DNA of 64,000 nucleotides, taken from contig JAWZXG010000024.1 of NCBI GenBank assembly GCA_037178625.1, positions 310,001 to 374,000 of the forward strand, given 5' to 3'. Shown here one piece after another: positions 20,241 to 28,550 of the stretch; position 1 is the stretch's first letter; the number at the start of each line of letters is the position of its first letter. The DNA is from Skeletonema tropicum. Taxonomy: Eukaryota > Bacillariophyta > Thalassiosirophyceae > Thalassiosirales > Thalassiosiraceae. The notes beneath the pieces are model-generated. The model saw only the letters and a list, made by a program, of their open reading frames with translations, was not told the DNA's origin and made no database searches. A program made the translations under genes and the position numbers.

Positions 20241-21874
20241 ACAGATCATCAGAATCTCGTTCGAGATAGCTTAGGCAGCACCTCTGACAGAGTGCAGAGA
20301 TGGAATCTACTCCTCAATGAGTATGGAGCCGACATTAGGTACATCAAGGGTGTTGATAATACCGTTGCTGATGCCATTAGTCGATTAGATTATTGCCCAA
20401 AAATCAACCCTCATCCAGAAGACGAACTCGACAGCGAAGGGAACTTCAGGTCTGAATATTCTCACCGCAAGTGGAATAAGCTGGTCTCTCTCTTCTCTCA
20501 TTATCAAAACGATGATGAGTGTGTTCTGGATAGAGAAGATGTGATAGAGCCAAAGGATTGCATGTCACATGTGTTTGCAAATTCAGCAGCCGATGACGAG
20601 GTAATTTACCCAGTCACCGTCAAGGAGATAGCAGATGCCCAACGGGAAGATCCAAAGATGAAGCACATTTTCGAACGGCCTGGTGCCGACAGTCGTAATC
20701 AGAAGATGATCATAGACGACACTGTTGTCTTGGTTCGAAAGGACAGACCTTCGGCTCGTCCGAAGCTCATCATCCCTGAGAAGCTGCAATCTAAAGTTCT
20801 TATGTGGTATCACCACTATCTGCAACATCCTGGTACTGACCGTATGGAAGGTACTATCGGCGCCGTCATGTATTGGCGTGGCATGAGTGCACAAATCCGT
20901 AGATTGTGTAAATATTGTCCCAGGTGTCAGAAATCTAAGGCACGCAAGCGTAAGTACGGTCAACTTCCTCCTAAGGATGCGATCGTTGTTCCATGGCAGA
21001 CGCTCCATTGCGATTTAATCGGTCCAACAACAATCAAATCAAAAGATGGAACTGAAATGGATTTCATGTGTTTAACCATGATTGACGCTGCTACTGGATG
21101 GTTCGAAATAGTCGAACTCCCTAATAGGATGATCGAGAAGAAATGTCCTCGGACAGGAAAAACTGTCGAAGTAGAAATCATTGATAAAACTTCCGCTACA
21201 GTTTCCCACCTCTTGAATAAATGCTGGTTAAGTCGTTATCCGCGCCCGAAGTATTTGGTGTGTGATAATGGTTCTGAATTCGAACTGCATCTGAAGGATC
21301 TGTGTGAACAGTGTATCAGATTGGACGTAAGCCGACTACCAGTAAGAATCCGCAAGCTAATGCGATTTTAGAACGAGTTCACGGAGTCTTTAACGACATG
21401 CTCCGCACCTCGGGCCTCGACGACGATGATACCGTCGATGGCCACCGAATTGACCAATTTATCACAAATGCTGCATGGGCAATTCGATCTACTTACCACA
21501 CCGTGCTCAAGGCTACTCCTGGTGAAGCAATTTTTGGACGTGATATGTTATTTGACATTCCGTTCGTCGCTGACTGGAGTGAGATAGGTCGCCGCCGACA
21601 AGAGCTCGTGGACAGGAACAACGCCAGAGAAAACAAGAGGCGTCTCCCATACGACTATGTTCCGGGGAGTAAGTGCTTGATCATCAGTGAGATCAATGGT
21701 GAAAAGCAGCGCAAAGCTTTAGACAAGAATGAGGGACCGTATGTGGTCACAAATGTCTTTACTAATGGTACTGTCCGTATTCAACGTGGTTCCGTCAATG
21801 AACGAATCAATATCCGACGACTTACCCCCTTCTTTGAGGCAGAAGAAGCCAACGATGCAAGTTATAATGAATAA
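20241..21874 (+). pseudogene. pol: Pol, second part: end of RNase H and integrase, with a frame break
   Basis: It resumes gypsy pol with TDHQNLVRD and VADAISRLD (end of RNase H and the tether). Integrase follows: a zinc-binding HHCC region (WYHHYLQHPG ... CKYCPRCQ), then catalytic D (HCDLIGPT), D (LVCDNGSEF) and E (ANAILERVHG). A frame break near 21305-21315 separates the second D from the E: one frame stops at 21371, and the correct one runs from about 21311 to 21874. The C-terminus has a GPY/F-like module (KNEGPYVVTNV ... RRLTPFFE). No chromodomain is seen. Confidence 0.93.
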
Positions 21875-22153
21875 CTTGGGGGAGTGTACAGCTTTCATAA
21901 CCTAGAAATTAGAAGAATTATTCCAACACATCAACACTATTTCATACTAGACAACAGTTGATTTGATCAAACCCTATCATAAGCTTACACACACGTCAGC
22001 CTTGGCTTCTCGTGTCTTTTGTCGCAAACCAGTCTTACAGTCTTACACGTACACGTCACCGGTATTCAAGTAAATACCGTACGCACTCCTCTATGAGAGT
22101 AATTTTTCCCACAGGGTTTTTCTCTCACTGAGCCCACTGTTAAATCCGAACAG

Positions 22154-22165
22154 CACGGGGGAGAG
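22154..22165 (+). promoter_or_regulatory. Polypurine tract of the gypsy element
   Basis: CACGGGGGAGAG lies immediately before the 3' LTR, the position of the plus-strand primer. Confidence 0.75.
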
Positions 22166-22505
22166 TGTAATAGTCAAGTAGCATACTACCTTTAGGTACG
22201 TATGTATCTGTGACCATACGGATACGTGCTCGCTAAGCTATCGCTTATCGGGATCTCCATGCCTGACGCATGCCGCTCTGGATTCTGACTACGTGGAAAC
22301 AGTCAGCTTAGAGAATCTTACTAACAGCCTACGTCTTGGAATTAGTACGATTTCTATCCAATAGCATTCCGAGTCACTCGGCTTACACGAGTAACTCTAC
22401 CGCTAGCAGCAGCTCTCTCCTTCGAAGAGCTCACAACTACTCCAAATACGTAAATTAATACTGTATTCATCGTCGTTGTCATTACACATCTATTAGCCTG
22501 TGTCA
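22166..22505 (+). repeat. 3' LTR of the Ty3/gypsy element
   Basis: 340 bp, identical by eye to 1798-2137, followed by the target duplication CCTTC. Confidence 0.95.
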
Positions 22506-22823
22506 CCTTCCAACACCTCAAACTCATCGCAGGGGGGCCATAGACATATGTTGGAAGCATTGTAGGTCCGTCTAACTCCAGATAATGCCCACATAGTAGG
22601 TACTCAAAATTCGCAATTTTACTATTACTAGCGGGCCAGGGCCACTAAGTAGCCACTATGAATATGAAGCAAAAAAAATAGAAAATGGCACTACCACTAC
22701 GCAGCGAGTATATGGCCAAAATGCACCAAACTAACGGCCAGTCATGAGGGGGTTAGGTGCGTTTCTGGAGCAATATCCCACTATTCTGAAACCTTCCGAA
22801 TTCGGAAGGTGTCAAGGATGCAG
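22506..22823. other. Noncoding spacer with a 20-bp palindrome
   Basis: No gene seen. A perfect 20-bp palindrome (ACCTTCCGAA and its complement) lies at 22791-22810, 13 bp outside the large inverted repeat that starts at 22824. Confidence 0.5.
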
Positions 22824-22925
22824 CCATAATCATATAGCGCCGTTTCTCAATAATCAAATAGCGCCAGGTACATGTATTTAATTCCTACATACGTAGGGTG
22901 GCCCTTTCTCACACAGCGCTCGCAC
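22824..22925 (+). repeat. Left 102-bp inverted repeat of the large element
   Basis: It begins CCATAATCAT and contains AGCGCCGTTTCTCAATAATC and a TACATACGTA palindrome. It matches the reverse complement of 38336-38435 with about seven substitutions and one 2-bp gap. Confidence 0.85.
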
Positions 22926-24139
22926 TTAACGCTTCAACGCTCAAATTTTTTTGCCCGCCACGCATCATCAACTCACAACACACACACATGCACAGTTATT
23001 GAAACTGTCTTCGCAGATAGTATCAGTACCGTTAGTGAGACTACTCAGTAACGTGTTAGCAAGACTATGGGTTATCTCTTACCTCTACCTGCTGCTTCCA
23101 TCCTACTTATCTACTTACTACGCAAACTTTGGTGACGGGTGACGTATCTTTCATAAGTACCTGAGACTAACTTAACCAGAAGATGCCCAGCCCCGGGTTT
23201 CCCCGGGTTAGCGTCTTTACAGCATAACTTCGTCAATAATAGGCCGATTCTTATGGTTCAAAGACCAACAACTTTCCATTTAGTGAGTTTAGAACGCCTC
23301 TGCAACGCGCCATGGTGGTATTCCGACCATTCCCCGAGATCTTGGGGGTGCCATTTCAGTAGTATCGACATCGGCCGGCGGCGGTGCTCGGCCATCACGC
23401 ATCACACACTAAAAAAAAACATCTCCACCATGACGAATCCGACGGCAAACCATGGTACTATTGGGCCAATGCACCCAAAACCATGATAAATGACACTCCG
23501 TCTAATCCAATTTTTTATGTAGATTCCGATTATGTAAGCGTCGGCGGTCGAATCAAGGTCATTGTGATGGTATGCGGCTCTAACCGACGCAGACATAAAT
23601 TCTGCACCTGCCGGGCGGGCAACATCATGATATACTCATATTTAATACAATTCGGTTATTAATAGCCATGGTGCGTCACAGACACCTTCTATATATTATG
23701 ATAATTGATAATTATTATCAGTTTTATTAATGACTTGCCAATTAGACGTAATAATGGAGTAGTAGGCCGAATCATCCGCTGTTGCTTTGATGCCATCTGG
23801 TAGGAATGGTGCTGTTAGGAGTCATATGATACCCTGAAACCACTGTATAATGCTCGCAACAGATGGCCATTGGTGTTGTGTGGTGAAAGGCCCCCTATTT
23901 CGCGGAGTGAATGCACTCAATATCACTTCAAATTAGTACGCAGCAGCTCGACCGGACGCGGGACAGAGGAGGTGGGGACGGACCCTTTTTTCCGGGAACC
24001 GTTCGTTTGGCTTGATCAGTCCTATGAAGAAGATCTCGTCTATCTCTCCAGAGCCGCCCCCACCCTATTCAGCTATCTAACTTCCGCAGATGGCGATACA
24101 TCTCCAGCCTTCTATTACATTGTTTCCACACCTCCCATC
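22926..24139. other. Spacer without a convincing gene
   Basis: Only short, unconserved frames. The inner inverted motif at 23172-23190 is followed by a small CCCCGGG-type palindrome. A frame open from 23870 leads into the dUTPase fragment; it starts without ATG and shows no other known domain. Confidence 0.4.
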
Positions 24140-24328
24140 ATGCTATTGGTAAAACTCCTCAGTCCTAATGCCACTATGCCAACTCGCTGGTCACCCGAAT
24201 CTGCTGGGTTTGATTTATGTGCAGCGGAGCCTAAAGTCGTACCTGCTGGGGGGATGGCAGTTATTAAAACTGACTTGAGTGTTGCCTGTCCAGAGGGAAC
24301 TTATGCCCGTATATTATTTAATATTTAA
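24140..24328 (+). pseudogene. Truncated dUTPase
   Basis: The frame is open from 23870 and the first ATG is at 24140. It encodes the N-terminal part of a trimeric dUTPase: ESAGFDLCAAE is motif 1 (AGYDLxAAE type), followed by VPAGGMAVIKTDL and PEGTYARI, the beginning of motif 2. The sequence then enters an AT-only tract and stops, so the PRSG uracil-pocket motif and motifs 3-5 are missing. dUTPases are common cargo of large DNA viruses and retroelements, and also exist as host genes. No downstream exon with the missing motifs was found before 24780. It cannot encode an active enzyme as it stands. Confidence 0.65.
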
Positions 24329-24375
24329 TATATATATATAATAATATTATTAATATATATATATATATTATGGAT
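24315..24375. repeat. AT-only tract
   Basis: About 60 bp of TATA/TAAT repeats, partly self-complementary, directly at the truncation of the dUTPase frame. A second short AT stretch lies near 24525. Confidence 0.8.
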
Positions 24376-24782
24376 GACACCGACAAAGTCATTTGCTCAT
24401 CTTGTTCACAACAAATGTTCGGATATGACCGACGGGGCAGCAGTTGAAGAAGCATCGCAAGCAAGCAGTAGAGGGGCTGAACACAGGCGTCATCCTGGTC
24501 GTACAATTTCAGATTTCGCATCCTCTATATAATATATATAATCATATTTAGAGTTTTATTGTATAGAGTGAACTAGAGAGCCTTGGAGATGATCGTGCGA
24601 GAGTTCTCCAAACTTCAAGCTCGCAAGACAATAGTCATTAAGCGTGAATCAAACAGGGTTAGATGGCCATTCAAAAGAGTAGTTTGTGAATGATTGAAGT
24701 CATAGAATGACCAAGGCAATTCAAATAATGTAATCCCACAATGACTATGATTGTTCTGAGTTATCAAAGCAGGTGATCGACT

Positions 24783-26930
24783 TCAGCGATGGGTAGTTCT
24801 CAAGCTAATGGAGCAAGGGAAGTGATCCGAATTTCGCTCATGTCTTTGGTCATTACTAGGGGCACGATCATGATAGCTGTACTCGTTGTGTGGCACGTCA
24901 GTCCTACTTCCAGAGTGATTGCGTTTGTACCCAACTGCAGCTCTGCGAGCTCTGTCTGAATAAGAGCGTTGAATTCTTTCTTGTGTGTGCTCGTCATGTG
25001 GTTCAGTGATACGGTAATGAGGTTGACGAAATGCAGTTGCGTACATGGGAACATCATAGCCCCTGTTTGATTGTGCTGGCATGTAATCATAATCATAGTG
25101 ATGGCGGCGGCCATTATGTGCACCTGCCGAGTTATTCGCATGAGATCCAAAACCAGCATCAACATAACGAGGAAACGTGGCCTCGGTCGGAGGGGTCTGT
25201 AGATAGGGTGGTGTCAATCTACCATAATTCCATTGCTGTAACTGTTGATCCTGTTCGTACCTTGCTCGAGGAGAAAGATGTGGGAGATATGGGGGCTTTC
25301 GATCTTCATCACTGGCAAGTAATGAGGACTCATCACCAGATCCTCTAGACGAAGCAGAAGCAGCAACTCCAGCAGCAGCAGCAGCAGGACTAACATGGTG
25401 GGGTTGGATTGGATCACCCGGCACAAAAGTGGCCATCTGCCTTGGGAGGTAATTCGCCAGATCCTGACCTCCCGCTCCCGGTGGTTGTTCTCCAGAAAGG
25501 CCAGGTTCAAACGATCTTTGCTGTAACTGTTGATCCTGTTCGTACCTTGCTCGAGGAGGAAGATGTTGGAGATATGGGGGCTTTCGACCTTCATCACTGG
25601 CAAGTAATGAGGACTCATCACCAGATCCTCTAGACGAAGCAGAAGCAGCAACTCCAGCAGCAGCAGCAGCAGGACTAACATGGTGGGGTTGGATTGGATC
25701 ACCCGGCACAAAAGTGGCCATATGCCTTGGGAGGTAATTCGCCAGATCCTGACCTCCCGCTCCCGGTGGTTGTTCTCCAGAAAGGCCAGGTTCAAACGAT
25801 CTTTGCTGTAACTGTTGATCCTGTTCGTACCTTGCTCGAGGAGGAAGATGTTGGAGATATGGGGGCTTTCGACCTTCATCACTGGCACGTAAAGAGGACT
25901 CATCACCAGATCGAGACGAAGCCAAACCCAGCGCATCGAGCAGAAAAGTGGCTGTTTCCTGCAATGGGAGGCATTCTGCAGAAGGGCCAGGTTCAAACAA
26001 TAGACCAGCACGACCTTCACCACCAGCAGCAGCAGCAGCAGCAGGAAAAGAATCAGCTTTCACTGCTTCCAACTTGCACAAGAAATCCCCGAGGAGTGCT
26101 GTAGTGGCCTTTTTCAATTCAGCGAAATTAATGTCGTTTTCATTGGCAAAGTCTAGCTCCCCTTTTGTTATTCCTTGACGAGCCACTTTAGTTTCTTGAC
26201 TATCTGAGGCAACTTGTTGATCCTCTCTTGTTGGATGAGCCACTTCAGAAGCTGTTGGGGGGCTTGTTGGAGGAGCCATGTCAGCAGCTGTCCCTTGAGA
26301 ATCCAAGGAAATTGAGGGATCAAGCTCGGAAATATAAGTTTCGAAAGTCTTGTCCCAAATGTTGACGATGCACAATTCTTGATCCATTGATGGAGGCAGC
26401 CATGTCAATTTATGCTCGACAAGAGTTTGCCCATAAGTATTGGTGAACTGATGATGAGTCTCGATCCATGCGGCGGCGTCTATTGTCGGGACGAGCGCTC
26501 GAAGCTTTCCGGGGAACGCTGTAACATCCTGAGATCCGTCCAGTGGACCTCCACCATTCATAAGATAAGTGCTTTTCCAGATACCAACAAATGTTTTCCG
26601 GTATATGCGTATGATGTCAGCCAACATCTTCAGATAATCGTCTGCCCTTTCTTCACGTTTGCGTCGTTCTGGAACATAACGTTTGATGGGAAAATGAAAG
26701 TACTCTGGGATCTCCCTTTTGCCTCCACTCAAATAGTCAATGAGTTCTTCAGGCAAGTTGGAGACCTTTCGAAGTTTATTTTTATCCAGTCGCCCAAAGG
26801 TCTCCAGTTCGATCTCAACTCCACGATTTACTTTTTGTTCTTCTTCAGGATTAAGACGACGTTGATTGAGAAAGTCTCGCATCTCCAACGAGCACCGAAA
26901 CTCAAGGGTTTGAAGAAAAAAGGGTGCCAT
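24783..26930 (-). CDS. Unknown protein with 95-residue tandem repeats
   Basis: About 715 residues from ATG 26930. Residues 1-200 look globular and charged (PEEEQKVNRGVEIELETFG, FVGIWKSTYLMNGGGPLDG) and match no family I know. A Pro/Thr/Ser-rich linker follows. Residues 330-580 hold 2.4 copies of a 95-residue unit (RKPPYLQHLPPRARYEQDQQ ... LSGEQPPGAGGQDLANYLPR ... HHVSPAAAAAGVAASASSRG) that copy each other almost exactly at DNA level. The tail is rich in Tyr, Arg and His. No signal peptide or membrane helix is seen. It lies alone between the dUTPase fragment and the RING gene. It could be a Gag-like or structural protein of the enclosing element, or a host gene; nothing decides. Confidence 0.6.
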   Translation of the reverse strand: MAPFFLQTLEFRCSLEMRDFLNQRRLNPEEEQKVNRGVEIELETFGRLDKNKLRKVSNLPEELIDYLSGGKREIPEYFHFPIKRYVPERRKREERADDYLKMLADIIRIYRKTFVGIWKSTYLMNGGGPLDGSQDVTAFPGKLRALVPTIDAAAWIETHHQFTNTYGQTLVEHKLTWLPPSMDQELCIVNIWDKTFETYISELDPSISLDSQGTAADMAPPTSPPTASEVAHPTREDQQVASDSQETKVARQGITKGELDFANENDINFAELKKATTALLGDFLCKLEAVKADSFPAAAAAAGGEGRAGLLFEPGPSAECLPLQETATFLLDALGLASSRSGDESSLRASDEGRKPPYLQHLPPRARYEQDQQLQQRSFEPGLSGEQPPGAGGQDLANYLPRHMATFVPGDPIQPHHVSPAAAAAGVAASASSRGSGDESSLLASDEGRKPPYLQHLPPRARYEQDQQLQQRSFEPGLSGEQPPGAGGQDLANYLPRQMATFVPGDPIQPHHVSPAAAAAGVAASASSRGSGDESSLLASDEDRKPPYLPHLSPRARYEQDQQLQQWNYGRLTPPYLQTPPTEATFPRYVDAGFGSHANNSAGAHNGRRHHYDYDYMPAQSNRGYDVPMYATAFRQPHYRITEPHDEHTQERIQRSYSDRARRAAVGYKRNHSGSRTDVPHNEYSYHDRAPSNDQRHERNSDHFPCSISLRTTHR
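25236..25913 (-). repeat. 285-bp coding minisatellite, 2.4 units
   Basis: CTGTAACTGTTGATCCTGTT recurs at 25236, 25521 and 25806, exactly 285 bp apart, so each unit adds 95 codons in frame. The first two full units differ by only a few bases. Confidence 0.9.
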
Positions 26931-27083
26931 GCTACCATACAATTTTTCAGATCACCAGCTTTTATTTTTGTATGGACTTGTTGATTTCCTGCAGTGTAAG
27001 TTTACTCCTCTAAGTAGATATATTTATGAAACCCCTTTCACCTGCATTGCTCGGCGTCTTTCCAATCCGGCGGCTAAACACTC

Positions 27084-27581
27084 TACTGTTCGTTTGCTTT
27101 CAGTTTGCAAGTACCTATTTTGTGCGACGCTTAACTTTTTTTCTCGTGGGAGTTTTGACTCCGTTATTTTTTTAAAACGCGCGTCAGTTCTTCCTCTGTG
27201 TTTTGATCTGCCCGCCGTTTGTGTTTATGTGGGTAGCAAAAGTGCTAAGCGTCGCACAATTAAGCAACCTCCTCCAACTTGAAGTTTTTGAAGTCGAGTC
27301 AATTGTGTGTGGCTTCGGATAAAAACCCAGTACCGTTTCATATCATACTACTTCCTACGTACATGCGGTACTCACCGGCCATCAACCATCCATAATGGAC
27401 CCAGACCATGGTGAAAAATGGCTTCCTACGACCCTCAATAACACAGTAACTAGAAGGATTTAGAACTTCCTTGCAGTGGTAATCGTCATCCCTTGGCCAT
27501 TAGGATCTCATCGATACCTTACTTGCCACCATAATCATGATACTGAAAAAAAACTTGCAAGCTGAAAGCAAACGAACAGTA
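27084..27581. repeat. Inverted 29-bp repeats, 440 bp apart
   Basis: 27084-27112 and 27553-27581 are reverse complements with one mismatch (centred on TTCGTTTGCTTTCAG). A second inverted pair, GTGCGACGCTTA and its complement, lies inside near 27122 and 27244. Together they look like the arms of a small nonautonomous element or a folded transcript. No gene lies between them. Confidence 0.5.
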
Positions 27582-27959
27582 TCTATGTGGGGGTGTCATG
27601 TTTGCTTGAGCTGAGCTTCAAGTACCCCTTCTCATCAATCGTGTGTGGGGCTACATAAGCTGACACCTTGACACCGTTTCTCGCCGATAAAGGGAATCGG
27701 TACTCAGTTGACAAGCCGATCTTGATTAGGCCTCACCTGAGAACTGAAGAGAACACCAACGGCAGCGCACACACAGCAAGTAGCCCCTTCAAGAGAGGGC
27801 ACACCTGACGTACTTAAATTTCTGATATGCAGCATAAAAAATCAGAGCCTACCAAATAATTGTAGCATTAGATAGATCTTGAACAGTCACTTGTTCCACA
27901 TATTAACTGGTGATGTCCAGAGTGCGTTACTACATTAATTGAATTTACCATATCCATCC
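27582..27959. other. Upstream region of the RING gene
   Basis: No coding frame or recognisable repeat. It is presumed to hold the promoter of the RING gene; I see no distinct TATA box. Confidence 0.3.
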
Positions 27960-28385
27960 ATGACGAATAATGAATTCGATGACCCCCTCCTGAAGAGGCT
28001 TATCTGCCCCATCTGCCTTGATGTGTTCAATGACGCTGTGCATCTGGATAAATGCGGACACGAGTTTTGCAATTCTTGCTTAGAGCTATGGTTATCGAAG
28101 AGCCTAAGCTGCCCTATCTGTAGGAAAGTCGCAAAGATTGATGACATACGTCCTTGTAATCTGTATCGACTTGTTCTAGGTATTGACAAATGCCGCATGC
28201 AATTAGAGGCTGCGGATGCCTCATTGATAAATACAGATGAAGAAGGGACAAGTGGGTTGTCAAGGCGTCTGATTAATCTAAAGGAAACGATTACGTTGAT
28301 ATCAAATGGTTCACTCTTCGCGAAGATAGTCTCCGACACAGGAGTCACTGAAAGTATGACACACCCTGGCTCTGGGGAGTTTTGA
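27960..28385 (+). CDS. Small RING-finger protein, probable E3 ubiquitin ligase
   Basis: 141 residues from ATG 27960. A C3HC4 RING domain fills residues 15-55: CPICLDVF, then DKCGHEFCNSC, then SCPICRKV, with all eight metal ligands present. RING domains recruit ubiquitin-charged E2 enzymes. After the RING there is only a short charged tail (EEGTSGLSRR, NLKETITLIS) with no second domain, so the substrate is unknown. It ends 165 bp before the 3' end of the large Rep/helicase gene and is convergent with it. Its place inside the inverted-repeat-bounded region raises the possibility that it is element cargo, since short RING proteins are typical of DNA viruses and giant mobile elements. Confidence 0.75.
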   Translation: MTNNEFDDPLLKRLICPICLDVFNDAVHLDKCGHEFCNSCLELWLSKSLSCPICRKVAKIDDIRPCNLYRLVLGIDKCRMQLEAADASLINTDEEGTSGLSRRLINLKETITLISNGSLFAKIVSDTGVTESMTHPGSGEF

Positions 28386-28550
28386 GGGGGCAGAAGAAGG
28401 ATTACAATAGAATTGAGACAAAACAACCCTATAGACATAAACAACCTTGTAGACAAAATCAATTTCGCTTGGATTATAGATATGCATACATACAGGTAGT
28501 ATATATACTTGCTTTATTCAAACACATCAAGGCTATGTATTACCCTGAGT

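Larger units (their letters stand above)
1798..22505 (+). mobile_element. Ty3/gypsy LTR retrotransposon, complete but split by nested insertions
   Basis: Two 340-bp LTRs, identical as far as I can read, are flanked by the 5-bp direct repeat CCTTC (1793-1797 and 22506-22510). Between them are gag (2252-3904), pol with protease, reverse transcriptase and the start of RNase H (3926-5920), and, after a 14.3-kb insertion, the rest of RNase H and integrase (20241-21874). The order PR-RT-RH-IN is diagnostic of Ty3/gypsy. Subtracting the insertion gives a 6.4-kb element, normal for the class. A purine-rich tract precedes the 3' LTR. The nested insertion and a frame break in integrase make it non-autonomous today. 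Confidence 0.95.

Noticed and set aside
25214..26023. 269-residue minus-strand frame with repeats
   Set aside because: It is the alternative frame of the 285-bp coding repeat; the other frame extends over the whole gene.
27400..28550. CTAG-type Helitron 3' end near 27451
   Set aside because: The candidate hairpin is only 4 bp long and no matching TC end was found, so the Helitron borders are left open.
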